NCBI GenBank assembly: GCA_027577595.1 | Contig: JANBRJ010000040.1 | Location: 82,002 to 146,001 of the forward strand | Direction: 5' to 3' | DNA: 64,000 nucleotides | Source: Coemansia sp. RSA 487 | Taxonomy: Eukaryota; Kickxellomycota; Kickxellomycetes; Kickxellales; Kickxellaceae | Part shown: in pieces, positions 10,454 through 22,168 of the stretch | Layout of the letters: every line of letters starts with the position of its first letter | Position numbering within the stretch: position 1 is the stretch's first letter | The notes under the pieces: generated by a model | What the model was told of the DNA's origin: nothing | The model's input: the letters and a program-made list of their open reading frames with translations, nothing else | Databases searched by the model: none | Made by a program: the position numbers and the translations under genes

Positions 10454-10977
10454 TTACACGGAATGTATATTGATATTTATAACTTTACAGAAACCTTGAA
10501 AGTGCAAAACAGAAAGAAAAATACTGTGACAGCAGGGAAATGCAAAAAGCTTATTTTACCCTCTAGAGCATCACGTGCCTGATGATTTGGCCACTGTTGA
10601 TTGGCCACGCATCGAGGAATGACTGACTACGCGTTGAAATTAAATAATCAACAGATTAGCCATTATGGATCACCACTGGTGACGAATGCCTTGAAAAGCA
10701 CAAACTCAAAACAGTCCACGCAAGCAATAGCTTTTACACTGTTCCTATTTTTTCTCTTCCTTTTTACTTGGTATCTTCGTTTATTTTTTTTACCTTGCTC
10801 CTATCGATTACGCAACAAAACATATTAGCTGCAATAATCGTCAATTATAGGCCACGCCTTAGGATATCTGCTAGTTCCTTATTCTTTTTATATTTGCCTT
10901 CTTTACTTATACTCTAAAAGTCTCTACACGTAAACGCTTGCACATTTCGCAAAGCTGATCTCTGATTTCTAGCAATA
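10454..10977. promoter_or_regulatory. Divergent promoter region of BET1 and RPN1
   Basis: Contains a CACGTG E-box core near 10571 and two TTGGCCAC words near 10588 and 10600, the second overlapping an inverted CCAAT (ATTGG). The proximal part before RPN1 is T-rich. I do not see an exact yeast proteasome-control element (GGTGGCAAA); TTTGGCCAC is only similar to its complement. Confidence 0.4.
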
Positions 10978-13915
10978 ATGGTCGACAAAAAGTCTCCTGT
11001 CTCCAAGGAAGACGTGCTCAATCCGACAACTGCTGCTGAGAAGCTCACCAAAAACAAGGCCAAGGATCAGAAGGATGAGCTGGTAAGATTCTAATTCTGC
11101 CATGCATTTACGAAATGTATCTGTGCCAAAGAGACCCGCAGCTATGCCTACTCGTTTGTCCTTCTTACTAATATGTTTTCTGTCTATATTTTGATTCGTG
11201 TAGTCTGAGGAGGACCAGAAGCTTGTGAGCGAACTTGAGATGATTGTCGAACGGCTAAAGGTAAGCTGCACATTTATTCAAAGTGCTCAGTAGCTATCAG
11301 TGCACCAAAGTTTGGTTCTTTGTTTGTTTGTTTGTTTTGTATACCAGAAAAGTGAATAAAGTGTCTCAAATCGAGCAGCAAACTGACTTGCGTTTTACTT
11401 GTAATGTCAATAGGAGCCCTCGGCCGATATTCATCATTCAGCGCTCGAGTCCTTGAGCAATATCATTCGATCCACAACCGGGTCAATGACGTCAGTCCCA
11501 AAGCCACTAAAGTATATGAAAGTGCATTACGAGACTTTGACCGGACTGTACGCCAGTTGGTCCGACGAAAAGAACAAAAAGTTTTTGGCCAGCATTCTGT
11601 CGCTGCTTGGCATGGCATATGACAGAGAGAGCAAGCGCGATTGCCTAAAGTACCGTCTCCTTGCTGGCTATGAAAACGGCGCAATCTCTGAATGGGGCCA
11701 CGAATATGTCAGACACATTGCGATGGAAATTGGGGCTGAATATGGCGAGAGGGTCGACGAGGACTCTAAGGACACGCCAACGGACCAGCTTCTGAAGATT
11801 GCATTGGAGGTTGTTCCCTTTTTCCTGAAGCACAACGCCGAGGCCGATGCAGTTGATCTGCTTGTGGAGCTCGAGCACTACGAGCTGATTGTTGACTATG
11901 TCTCGAAGGACACCTTTGAGCGTGTTTGTCTATATATGATCAGCTGCTCGCCGCTGCTGGCTCCTCCTGCAGACTTGGGCTTTCTGGAGACTGCTCGCAT
12001 CATATACCGCAAATTTGGCAAGCCGTCGCAATGCCTGCCTTTGTCCATCAGACTCGGAAAGCCGGACATGATCAAGGAGGACTGGGAGAGCTGCAGCACG
12101 CGCGTAGAGAAGGCGCAGCTGGCTTTCATCATGGCACGCCAGCAGGTCCACATGCCGGAGTTGATTGAAGACGACGACGAGCTACTGGCATGCATGAATA
12201 ACTCGAATCTATCAAAGAGCTATCTCAATCTTGCGCGGGATCTGGAGCTGCTTGACCCCAAGACTCCGGAGGATATTTACAAGACTCACCTGGAGAACAC
12301 AAACATGGATGCAGCCCTGGACTCTGCGCGTCACAACCTGGCATCGACGTTTGTCAATGCATTTGTCAATGCAGGGTATGGAACCGACAAGCTGATGACT
12401 GCCAACGCCGACGGAAACGAGTGGATCTACAAGAACAAGGATCTCGGTATGCTTAGCGCGGCGGCATCCCTGGGAATGATCATGCTGTGGGATGTCGAGG
12501 TTGGCCTTAACCAGATCGACAAGTACCTATACACAGACGACAACTCGATCAAGTCGGGGGCAATCCTGGCTATCGGCATGCTCACGTCGAGCGTACACGA
12601 CGAAACAGACTCTGCAAAGGCGCTGCTTGCAGACTACATTACCGAAGAGAGTAATCCGGCGATTGTCAAGCTTGCAGCGATCAGCGGCATTGGCATGGCG
12701 TACGCCGGAACCAACCGCGAGGACATTGTGGATATCCTACTACCGATTATCAGCGATACTGAGATCACAATTGACCTTTCGTCTATTGCCGCATTGTCCG
12801 CAGGCCTGGTGTGCATAGGCTCAGGAAACAGCGACGTGTCAACGGTGATTCTGCAGGCGATGATGGAGCGCATGGATTCGGAACTTAACCATAAGTATGC
12901 TCGATTCATGGCGCTTGGTCTTGCGCTTCTGTACCTCGGATCGCAGGGCACGTACGACGCCATTCTCGAGACACTCAAGGCAATCACGCACCCCATCAGC
13001 AAACAAGCGTCGGTTCTGATCCAGGTATGTGCCTTTGCAGGATCAGGAAACGTCCTGGAAATCCAAAAGATGCTGCACATGTGCGCCGAGCATCTGGGCG
13101 ACAAGGAGGACCAGCTTCCGCAGGCGTTTGCGGTGCTCGGAGTTGGGCTTATAGCCATGGGAGAGTCTGTAGGGGCTGAAATGACACTGCGCACATTCGA
13201 CCACTTGATGCACTATGGCGAGCCCTATGTGCGCCGGTCCGTCCCGCTTGCAATTGCTCTTGTGTGTGCGTCGAACCCGCTTGTTGGTGTGCTCGATACC
13301 CTGAACAAGTTCTCGCACGACAACGACAAGGCTGTTGCAACCAGCGCGATCTTTGCGATGGGCGTTGTCGGCGCAGGAACAAACAACGCGCGCCTTGCGC
13401 AGCTGCTTCGCCAGCTGGCGGCGTACTACCACCGCGAAGCCGACATGCTGTTTGTGGTGCGCATCTCGCAAGGGATGCTGCACATGGGAAAGGGGACGAT
13501 GTCGGTCAACCCGTACCATCACGACCGCTCTTTGCTGTCGCACACCGCACTGGCAGGGCTGCTTATCCCGCTTGTGGCCATGATCAACGCCGAGAAGCTG
13601 ATTGTCACTGACTCGCACTTTTTGCTGTACTACCTTGTGCGTGCAATGTATCCACGCTTCCTGATTACGTTTGACGAAAAGCTAGAGAGCGTCAGCGCAA
13701 GCGTACGGGTCGGGCAGGCCGTCGATGCTGTTGGGCAGGTTGGGCGGCCCAAGACAATCACCGGTTTCCAGACGCACGAGACGCCGGTGCTGCTTGCACA
13801 CTCGGAGAGAGCCGAGCTAGCAACCGACAAGTACATTCCGCTGACCAACGTGCTAGAGGGCTTCGTCATCCTGAAAAAGAACCCAGACTACCAGGAGGAA
13901 AAGGACGACAACTAG
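10978..13915 (+). CDS. RPN1: 26S proteasome regulatory subunit RPN1 (PSMD2), three exons
   Basis: Scaffold of the proteasome base that receives ubiquitin receptors and shuttle factors. Exons 10978-11082, 11204-11260 and 11414-13915 (105+57+2502 nt) give 887 aa. Introns have GTAAGA...TGTAG and GTAAGC...AATAG ends, and the first has a TACTAAT branch site near 11166. The short first exons encode the charged N-terminus (MVDKKSPVSKEDVLN), and the long exon starts EPSADIHHSALESLSNIIR. Proteasome/cyclosome repeats run from about residue 430 to 720: GAILAIGMLTSSVHD, AAISGIGMAYAGTNRE, AALSAGLVCIGSGNSD, SAIFAMGVVGAGTNN. The C-terminus (TPVLLAHSERAELAT, VLEGFVILKKNPDY) is typical of Rpn1. Confidence 0.96.
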
Positions 13916-14122
13916 CTGTGGTGTCGAGACATTTGTTTGTTTGTCTGTTTTTCATACTCCAAGCAACAGGGCGGTGCTTAGAGCTCCCCTTTTCACCCAT
14001 TTCTATTATATTACTTTAAGCTCATCAGATATCTTATGTATGTTGTTGACAATGTCACACTCAATTAAGCGTGCTCCTGGACTCGCTAGACGTCTGATGA
14101 CCAGACCCACGACCCCACACGC

Positions 14123-14690
14123 TGTGTTTTGCAAAACCAGTTGCGTCGAATAAAAGGGATGTATATGTCGAATGGTCAAAGGTTTGTGGTGGCGATAATG
14201 CATTTTGCGTTCCAAGAAAAAACCATTTACGTCAGCTGGCATTATATTTGTGCTTGGAAGCAAGGAGCGCAAGCTGAGCTTTGTGGAGAAAGCTGTTCGG
14301 TACATGTCTATTATTTCACACTAAAATGGGTTGACTTCTCGGTCTCTGTCTGTGCTTTTAGTGTGGCTAGTTAACATTGACCCAAATGAAACCTAGCAAT
14401 CTGAAGAAATACCACTGCTACCTTGAACAAGAATCCAACTGCCTCACCGGCACTCAAGAAGTTCCTGGAAGTGCCCCAGCCCCCACCCCTACTAACGAGA
14501 GATGATAAAAGCGCTCTGCCACGGTTTCCTTGAGTGCACCAGCGAGCTATGGATGGGGCCTGTGGAAGTGGATGGAGTTGACTTCTCGTTCGTGGATGTA
14601 CTACAACCGAGAGCTCGCAGCCGTTCTCAGTTTCAGAAACTATTTCCACTGCAAACCTTTAGGAATGCGTGTGCTAATTTCGGATGCACC
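14123..14690 (+). pseudogene. Decayed Fanzor C-terminal relic, second location
   Basis: Starts with the same GTGTTTTGCAAAAC word as the 2.6/3.5 kb copies and follows the minus-strand 3.5 kb relic for about 550 bp: FAFQEK, LGSKERKLSFVEK, IDPNE, a CTTGAACAAGAA-containing stretch, then CHGFLECTSELW and YYNRELAAVLSFRNYFH. Stops and frame changes interrupt it throughout. One zinc-ribbon Cys has become Trp (SELC to SELW), and the RuvC-III Asp position reads Glu (NRE). It is dead. It lies between RPN1 and ATG7, ending about 175 bp before the ATG7 start. Confidence 0.72.
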
Positions 14691-14864
14691 CTTATTTTTA
14701 TGCGGTGTTCATCCGCTTTGCACACAAGCACCTTTCCTTCTTTCTGGAGACCTTTATTCATTTATATATTCATACTATTTGACTGTCTGCTACTCCAGTA
14801 GGGACACACACTTGTCTATATTTCCTCACTTTCCATTGCTTGTCATAGGCAGCTCATTCATTCA

Positions 14865-17114
14865 ATGTCGGAAATTCTGCGCTTTGAGCCGTTCGCTTCC
14901 ACGATTGAACCGGAATTCTGGTCAGGTCTCGCTCAGCACAAGCTGCATTCAGCGCGGCTGGACACAACACGCACTCTTGTCTGTGGAGAGTTTGCTGGTG
15001 GTCGGCGCCATGCCCTACGCAACGCCGCTGCGCCTGAAGCAGCGCAGAAACTCGCTGTGCCTGCGCGTCTGCGTGTTAGCCAGGATGCATGGAACAAGGC
15101 AGAAGTGGACCAGACCAGCAAGTCGGGCGGCGACAGCCAGAAGCAGGCGGGTGTCGCAGTTGAAGTGGACGGGTTCCTCCACAATACCAATACAATCGAG
15201 GAGTTCAAGAAGTGCGACAAGGGTGAGATACTCAGGGAGGCCGGAGCCGGTATTCTCGACGCTATCCGTAGCGGGAGAGCGAGCAAGGCGCCTGAGCTCC
15301 TTTGGCCATTCACGCTGCTGTCGTTTGCCGACTTGAAGAAGTACCACTTTTACCATTGGGTTTCATTCCCTGCTGTGACGGCTGATCCGCCAGACACGAC
15401 CACAGGCGCAGCTGTGCCTATCCCGGACTTTGTGTCAAACGACTCTGATCTGGCCGCCCTGCACACAGCATTTGCAGCCTTTGTGAAGGGTAGGCCTCAA
15501 AGCTACGGTGCATTTGCTGCTGTTTACCAGCCACGCAACACGTCAAGCCCGTGGAGCATCTATTCGCTTGAAGATTGGGACAGTGCGTTTGGCGAGGGCA
15601 GCGGCGCAGACAGCACAGCCATGCTTGGCTTTATCGATCCAAGCAGCCATTCCACACGTCCTGGGTGGCCACTGCGCAACTTATTGACATGGATGAGGTA
15701 TATCCACCCGGAGACTGCAAAGCTCAAGGTGCTGTGCTTCCGTGACGCTGCGCTATCTTCCTCAGGCAGCGAAACGCTCAGACAGCAGAGCGAGAGTATC
15801 GTCATTAACGTCCAGATAACGCCAGCAGCCGAGCTCAAGGCTGAAAACCAGGTGAGCGGGTGGGAGCGCAATGAGAAACAAAAGCTGGCTCCGCGCGTTG
15901 TCAACCTGTCGTCGACGATGAACCCGGTGCAGCTGGCTGAGTCGGCGCTGGATCTCAACCTGCAGTTGATGCGGTGGCGCCTGGCCCCATCGATCGATCT
16001 TACCAAGATGGCCGGCATGCGTGCGCTGCTTATCGGCGCCGGCACGCTAGGCGCTTACACAGCACGCGCGCTACTGGCTTGGGGCGTGCGGAAGATTACG
16101 TTTGTCGACAACGGCCGCGTATCCTTTTCCAACCCAGCGCGCCAGCCACTGTACGATTTTGCCGACAGCCTGGATGGCGGTAAGCCCAAGGCCGTGGCCG
16201 CCGCAGAGAGCATGCGTCGCATATTCCCTAACATTGATTCGCAGGGCGTGCAGCTAAGCATCCCGATGCCCGGCCACTCTGTGTCACCAGCAGAGCTCGA
16301 TGCCACGCAGTCTGCCGCCAAGAGACTCGAGGACCTTGTTGTTGACCACGATGTTGTGTTCCTTCTCACTGACAGCCGCGAGAGCCGCTGGCTGCCAACG
16401 ATGCTTGGTGCGCTGCACCGCAAAATCGTCATCTGCGTTGCTCTTGGCTTTGACTCGTTTGTCGCGATGAGACATGGCGTCTATCCGAATAACTGCGAGT
16501 TCGAGGACAGCAGTGCCCAGGACAAGAGGCTTGGGTGTTACTTCTGCAACGACGTGGTGGCGCCAACCGACTCCTTAACTGACAGAACATTGGATCAGCA
16601 ATGCACAGTCTCACGCCCCGGATTGGCTCCCATAGCGTCGGGGATGGCCGTTGAGCTGTTCGCAACAGTCGTACAGCACCCACTGGGCGGCCATGCCCCG
16701 GGTCCGCTGGACAGCGCAGGGAGCGATACATCCAGCGATGGCGTGTTTGGCGTCCCTGAGCACCAGATCCGCGGGTTCTTGTCGGGATTCCGGCAGCACG
16801 CAATTGTTGGAAGGGCTTATGACATGTGCCCAGCCTGCTCGCCGAGCATAATCAATTCGTACCGCAAATATGGATTTGAATTCCTTCTTCGCGCCTTCAA
16901 CAACGTGCTTGTCAGCGAAAATGCGCCGCACATCCCGGTAGACATCGAGGAGGGCGCTGCAAACGTGCCTGCCGGCTACAGCTATCTGGAGACACTCACG
17001 GGGCTTGCAGCGATGCACAGGCAGACAGATGCCATGATAGACGACATCGAGTGGTCGGGTGACGAGGAAGATGGACTCAATGGCAGCGGCGACGACGACT
17101 TTGAAGCTCTCTGA
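14865..17114 (+). CDS. ATG7: Autophagy E1-like activating enzyme ATG7
   Basis: 749 aa, single exon, start in context TTCAATGTCG. Activates Atg8 and Atg12 for autophagosome formation in the cytosol. The N-terminal domain has FEPFASTIEPEFWSGLAQHK, GFLHNTNTIEEFKKCDK and SFADLKKYHFYHWVSFPAV. The adenylation domain begins MRALLIGAGTLGAYTARAL with the GxGxxG nucleotide loop, followed by ITFVDNGRVSFSNPARQPLY. The catalytic Cys is residue 580 in DQQCTVSRPGLAPI. Zinc-binding Cys pairs are seen in CYFC and CPAC. The acidic tail (DDIEWSGDEEDG) is where Atg8 binds in the yeast protein. The stretch at about residues 33-65 is poorly conserved, but the frame stays open. Confidence 0.95.
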   Translation: MSEILRFEPFASTIEPEFWSGLAQHKLHSARLDTTRTLVCGEFAGGRRHALRNAAAPEAAQKLAVPARLRVSQDAWNKAEVDQTSKSGGDSQKQAGVAVEVDGFLHNTNTIEEFKKCDKGEILREAGAGILDAIRSGRASKAPELLWPFTLLSFADLKKYHFYHWVSFPAVTADPPDTTTGAAVPIPDFVSNDSDLAALHTAFAAFVKGRPQSYGAFAAVYQPRNTSSPWSIYSLEDWDSAFGEGSGADSTAMLGFIDPSSHSTRPGWPLRNLLTWMRYIHPETAKLKVLCFRDAALSSSGSETLRQQSESIVINVQITPAAELKAENQVSGWERNEKQKLAPRVVNLSSTMNPVQLAESALDLNLQLMRWRLAPSIDLTKMAGMRALLIGAGTLGAYTARALLAWGVRKITFVDNGRVSFSNPARQPLYDFADSLDGGKPKAVAAAESMRRIFPNIDSQGVQLSIPMPGHSVSPAELDATQSAAKRLEDLVVDHDVVFLLTDSRESRWLPTMLGALHRKIVICVALGFDSFVAMRHGVYPNNCEFEDSSAQDKRLGCYFCNDVVAPTDSLTDRTLDQQCTVSRPGLAPIASGMAVELFATVVQHPLGGHAPGPLDSAGSDTSSDGVFGVPEHQIRGFLSGFRQHAIVGRAYDMCPACSPSIINSYRKYGFEFLLRAFNNVLVSENAPHIPVDIEEGAANVPAGYSYLETLTGLAAMHRQTDAMIDDIEWSGDEEDGLNGSGDDDFEAL

Positions 17115-19176
17115 GAGACTTCATTTGTTAATTACCGTCACTCATGCGGGAGAGACTAGCTGAGAACCCAACTCGATTGAAAGGCTATTTGGGAGAAAAG
17201 AATGCTTGTATAAGATAAAGCTTTCACAGCGCGAGAGTTTGTGAAACTTTGCAAAAGCGCCATACAAAAAAATGCCAGAAAGCCATACAGCAGCAACGGT
17301 CGGTTTGTTTGGCTCTCTCTCTCAGTCGGAGGCTTCTTTAGTTCTGCTTCTTTTTCCCTTTCAACCGAGAAATAAACATCGCTTGTAACAACTACTGTTA
17401 CCTTCCTCATATGAACTATTCAATCCCACACACACAAAACACACAGCAGCAGAAGCAGCAGCAAACACAGGACACCAGAATACTTACAGTTTCTCACTGG
17501 GAGATTCGAACCCCGCAAAGCCCAATCTACACGCCTCGTTACATTTGCAGTTGCTTGTAGATGTTTTTTAATTTATGTTTTTGTTATCTTAGATAACATT
17601 TTTTTTTGCAAAGATATAGAAAACAGAGAACACATAAACTGTCTGTAATTGATACTTTGTATTTGAAAATGAAAGAAAAACGCAAGAAAAAATGGAATAT
17701 AAAAGACATGGTTAAATAAACAATGACCTGATGTAATTAATATGAAACATTTTAACAAATTGTCATTGCTGCTTGCAGGTCGCAAGACCAACTTTGCAGC
17801 CGGAGAGAAATAGTAATGCTTGTTTACTGTAGGCAGCATAATGTGGCAACTGCATTTTATTATGTCAACATTAAATTGAAATTGTCATTTTTGTGCATAC
17901 GTTTTCAATTGTCAATTCTTGCCTTTTCTCTGCTATTGAATTGTACTGACTCCTTTTGCTTGGAAAATAACACATACAATTCCTACTCATTGGGTATATA
18001 AACAATATTTATTTCTGAATATTGAGTAAAATAAATCGCCGCAGCGCCATGTATTATATATATGCCAGTATAATGATATTAGCCAAATTTACACAAAACT
18101 TTACACCAAATGCCTATACTTTATAGTATGTGGGAATAAAGTAATAAACAACAGACAAAAAAGATAGCATGACAGCAGCACCACTAGCAGCAATTGAAAC
18201 AGCATAAAAGGTACAAACAGAAGAAAACAAACTGCACTTTTTATTATTGATCTTGCAGCAGAATAAGCCATGCAAGGCTTTTCTCTTCCTGGTAACTGGC
18301 TCTGGTATCTTCAAGTGATGATCACAGCATTTATTAATATTGGTTTTGTGTGAAAAAAAATATATATATAGCGGCTGCCAGCTTTTTATTCTTCTTTGGA
18401 AGAGTTGTATTATGCCCACCTGCTCAATTTTCTTTTTATAGTGATGCCCCTTGTAAAAAGCTAACACGGTTTATCGCCTCGGTTCTGTGGTGCCTTGGGT
18501 CTGCAAGGCTGTAATCTGGGTCGAACCCTACGACGACACACACATGGATATGAATGATTTTAACCACCATACTCTCAGACTGTTTTCGCTTTAGTTCTGT
18601 TCTTTCCTTCGGCTATGATCATTTCATACAAACCTCTCTTAACAACTAACTGAAGCAAATGTTACCAATGTGTGTTTTCTATTTACAACAACGGGAAAAG
18701 GAAAACGTGACTTGGTTTGGCTTTTCTGTACATTGCCAGCTCAAGTCTCTGCCATCCTTCCCAAATAAAATGACTAAAAATAGGTCGCTGCTGAAACAGG
18801 AAAAGGAAATATACAAAGCGTCAAGCTCACACGGGTGTGCAATAAATAGAAAAGCTAATACGTTTTTTTTGGGATGCTCCAATGCAAAGCAGCAAAAAAA
18901 TAAAACAAAGCCAATAAGTGGCAAGGATTGGTGAGTAAACGAGCAATAGTGACGATGCAAAGCAAATGGAGTCAAGCAAGCTGACCTTCCAAAGAGGAAA
19001 AGTAAACCAAATTAAAAAGCGTAGTTCGCTTATACACATGAAAAGGAGTGATGCAGGGGATGGAGTGGGATGTGGATATACAAAGTCCTGTTTTACGTGT
19101 GCTAGGCTCTTCTGTATCTTCGAATGTCCGAAAGAAGAAAGCTTCATTCTGGCTGAAATTGAGGTGGGCATTTTCT
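17115..19176. other. Intergenic region between convergent ATG7 and a disordered-protein gene
   Basis: About 2 kb, AT-rich, especially 17.55-18.45 kb. Reading both strands I find only short frames without family features. A GGTTCGAATCTCC-like word on the minus strand near 17.51 kb and a GGGTTCGACCC word near 18.53 kb resemble tRNA B boxes, but no cloverleaf can be folded around them. The last 0.2 kb is probably the 3' untranslated region of the minus-strand gene. No gene is called here. Confidence 0.5.
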
Positions 19177-20571
19177 TCATGAGGATGACTGGTTATTTAT
19201 TGGCAGATGCTCCATGGCCAACGCGAATCGCTCGTCGTAGTGGTGGTGGCGGCCCCCCGACGACGTTGAATCGTTTGCTGGCGGCGGGCTGCTGCCATGT
19301 GAAGACTTGCTCCGTTGGCTGCTGCGATGGCGGTGGTGACAGCTGTGGCTGCTGCTATGGCTGTGGTCCCGGTGCTCATGCGCTAGCTTCAGCTTTTCTA
19401 GCTGAAATGTGCTGCCTTCGTCCCAGTAAAGCTGGCTGTGGCGATGTCTCTTATGCTCCTGGGGGTCATAGCTGCCGCTGCTGCCTTCGCTGACGAGCAT
19501 GTTGGAGTAGCCGTGGATGCTATGGCGAGTTTTGTGGCGGCTTCGGCTGCTGCTGCTGCCGCCGTGTCCTTGGTTCCTATTAAGCTCTGACCGTGGCGGG
19601 CTGTTGTTATCGGTGAGAGACGCTGTGCGGCTCAGCCCAGAGCTGTTGTTAGTGTATGTGCTGTTGCGAAGAGCAGCATTGCCGGTCTGCTCTGCAAAGG
19701 GCATGGAGCCGCTGTACTGCGGGATGGACAGATGCGATGAGTACGGCACTGATGATGGTGCCGATGAGGCCTCAAGATAGGTGACAAGGGGATCTGCAAA
19801 CGTCACTCTTTTGCGGGGTTTCTGTACCGAGTTTTTCAAAATGGGTATCGGTACACATGCAGGCATGGATGAAGCAAGTGGTGCGCCAGAGTAGCTTCCG
19901 CTGGTACCGGCTGTGGTGTTGTTGTTGTTGTTGTTGTTGTTGTTGTGACGCATGATGTCAAGATACTGTGGCTGTTGCTGAGGGGAGCCCACAGTATAGC
20001 TTGGCTGCTGCTGCTGGCTGTGGCTGCCGAGATGGTACGTACTGAAGCCAAGCGGACCGTTGTAGCTGCTCTGGCCGCTGCCGCTGTATTGGTGGCGGCG
20101 CCGGCTGTGCTGCTGGAGAGGGTAGAGGGGCGTCGCATGCTGGGAGCCGTGGTAGCTGAGGCCAGAGCTGACAAGACCGCTACTTATAAGGTCGTCCTTT
20201 GGAGGAGTGGATGCTGCTGTGTCCCAGGCGGAGGGGTAGTAGGCGCTGCCGGCGTAGCTGTACTTTGAATGTCTGTAGTTTGCTGGTGTGATCTGCTGAT
20301 GGCTGTGGGCAGAGCTATAGCTGGCACTCTGCTGGTGCGCGTGGAGTTTGGCTGCAGACGAGATGCCAACTGGTCCTGCCATAGGGATGTTTTCCTTCAG
20401 AGAGCTTGGCAGCGGAATGGACATTGGCAGAAACGGCGTGCTGGCGGTGTTGTTGGAGCGGGATGGGGAACCACGCCGGCCTGCGCCAATAGGGTATGGC
20501 TGTGCGTGCTGTGGCGGCGTAACAACGACGCTAGGTTGCGAGTAGTATGCAGAGGGCGTGTACATCGCCAT
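19177..20571 (-). CDS. Intrinsically disordered protein with a PP1-docking motif
   Basis: 464 aa, ATG at 20571. The composition is dominated by S, H, Q, N, G, Y and P: an N-terminal Tyr/Pro-rich part (YTPSAYYSQPSVVVTPPQ), Gln blocks, a nine-Asn run from a trinucleotide repeat, and a His/Ser/Arg-rich C-terminal part (HRDHSHSSSHSCHHRHRS). The only ordered-looking core is PILKNSVQKPRKRVTFADPL near the middle. KRVTF matches the RVxF motif by which regulatory subunits bind protein phosphatase 1, and the basic residues before it fit known sites. I infer a PP1-targeting or scaffold protein; no family is recognised. The long open frame with biased composition supports real coding. Confidence 0.72.
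   Translation of the reverse strand: MAMYTPSAYYSQPSVVVTPPQHAQPYPIGAGRRGSPSRSNNTASTPFLPMSIPLPSSLKENIPMAGPVGISSAAKLHAHQQSASYSSAHSHQQITPANYRHSKYSYAGSAYYPSAWDTAASTPPKDDLISSGLVSSGLSYHGSQHATPLYPLQQHSRRRHQYSGSGQSSYNGPLGFSTYHLGSHSQQQQPSYTVGSPQQQPQYLDIMRHNNNNNNNNNTTAGTSGSYSGAPLASSMPACVPIPILKNSVQKPRKRVTFADPLVTYLEASSAPSSVPYSSHLSIPQYSGSMPFAEQTGNAALRNSTYTNNSSGLSRTASLTDNNSPPRSELNRNQGHGGSSSSRSRHKTRHSIHGYSNMLVSEGSSGSYDPQEHKRHRHSQLYWDEGSTFQLEKLKLAHEHRDHSHSSSHSCHHRHRSSQRSKSSHGSSPPPANDSTSSGGRHHHYDERFALAMEHLPINNQSSS
19917..19946. repeat. Trinucleotide repeat (GTT/AAC)n encoding poly-Asn
   Basis: About ten GTT units on the plus strand. On the coding minus strand they give the nine-Asn run of the disordered protein. 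The repeat keeps the frame and is likely length-variable. Confidence 0.9.
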
Positions 20572-22168
20572 ATAGATCAGCTAGGCAACAATGGCAGCAG
20601 GAGGGGTCAAAGGCAGGCGCTGTCGGAACAATAATCAAATATACAAAATAAGAGTGCCAGAAAATGCAGAGCAACAGAGCGAGAAGAGAGAAGATTGAGT
20701 AAAGTGCTTTGCTACAACAGTTATTTATTTATCGTTGAGAACGAAGGGAGAAAAAGACTGAGCAAGGCGGCTAAAGACTGGGGGAGATGCGGCATGTACT
20801 ATTTTATATTTCTGGAGAGGAGAGGTTTTGCTGGTAGAGCTTGCTTTCCTTTTTCGGAAGATATCCGTTGAGCAGCAAAAGGTGTTGTGATTCGTTCGCT
20901 TTCCCCCTACAAGCTGAAGAAGAAATCTGTATAAAGAGTTCGGCAGCAAGAGACCGAGACTTTACCCTGTGCCCCCCTACCTCCATCCTCTCCCCGTTCT
21001 TTCTAGCGAAGACTCGGCCGGCCAGGTGTCCATGTTGCATGCGCGCATCCTTAAGAGTGCGAATGAGACTTGGACGGGCATGTGCGTGGGCGGCTATGTA
21101 CGCGCAAATACACGCAGAAAGAATCCAGAAAGGAGTAGATGAAAAAGGCAAGCCAGGCTTTTCGACCAGATAACAACGTCGTAATAGCTGGCTGAATAGG
21201 GCTTAGTGGAAAAGCACGTGCACACATGGAACCAGAAGCACACCAGCTGCCTCCACCCCCCAAATACTGGTATTTTTATAATGTAATCGGAGGGTGCACA
21301 TGTGTCTGTGTGTGGTCATATTGCAGCATAAGCCCTACCCACACCCTATTTAGACGTTTCTGTTATTTTCAGCGCTCACATGCCCAACATCCACTATTAT
21401 TTTCGCTACTGTGCTCGTTTCTATTTTTTGCATCTTTTCCGTTTCCACATTGCATCTGGTGTGGCATCACCTGCGCTGATAAAGGTACAAGTCCCGCCAT
21501 AGCGCGTGGGTGCATGCGGCGTCATGTCGGAACAACGTACCGATGATACACATCGACATCTATGAAATGCATTATCCACACATTGACATATGGACACATG
21601 TATAAGAGCGAATTCCACTGCACATCGCTTGATGCTGTTATTTTGCAATAACTTCTAATTCACACATTGCGCAACAAGCGAGTAATAGCACGTCGTTCCC
21701 AGGGGCTTCAACGCTGATTTGCAGTCGAGCTCAAGACAGCCCCACCTGTGCACAGCAGCAATGCTTGCGGAGACGCCATACCCGATGACAATCAAATCAA
21801 CAAGCTGCATCAATCCGCATCAGCCTTTATCCGCAGTTGTGCTTTGGAATTCCGAACAAATCAGGTAAAAACAAGGTGGTAGAAATTCTAGAAAACAAAA
21901 TAAGTGGCCATCCTCTCCTCCCGTCGGAGTGCGTAGCATTTGCATCGCGCCCAGGAGCAGCAGAAACAGAACTTTCCAGATATAACGAACCAAGGACTGC
22001 GGTGATGCGAGAAGAAAGGAGAGATAGTGCGGAGATAAACAGGTTTATTATAAAATGTTTTTCCGCCATCACAAAGTCCCAGGAAACTGGCCAAGTCTTG
22101 CGGTTGATGAATTATTCTCTTCCTTGTGGAAGTGTGAGGAAAGTCCCAATCCAGAATCTCTGGCCCAA
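20572..22168. other. Intergenic region upstream of the disordered-protein gene
   Basis: About 1.6 kb between two minus-strand genes. It should hold the promoter and leader of the disordered-protein gene and the 3' end of the helicase gene. Frames of 70-120 codons occur on both strands but none has recognisable features. No RNA gene or repeat is seen. Confidence 0.45.

Noticed and set aside
17490-17580. Minus-strand GGTTCGAATCTCC word resembling a tRNA B box
   Set aside because: Only four of five T-stem pairs form, and no matching acceptor 5' strand or A box lies at the right distance.
18480-18545. GGGTTCGACCC word (minus strand), another possible tRNA or SINE B box
   Set aside because: The T-stem cannot pair around a normal 7-nt loop, and no cloverleaf is seen.
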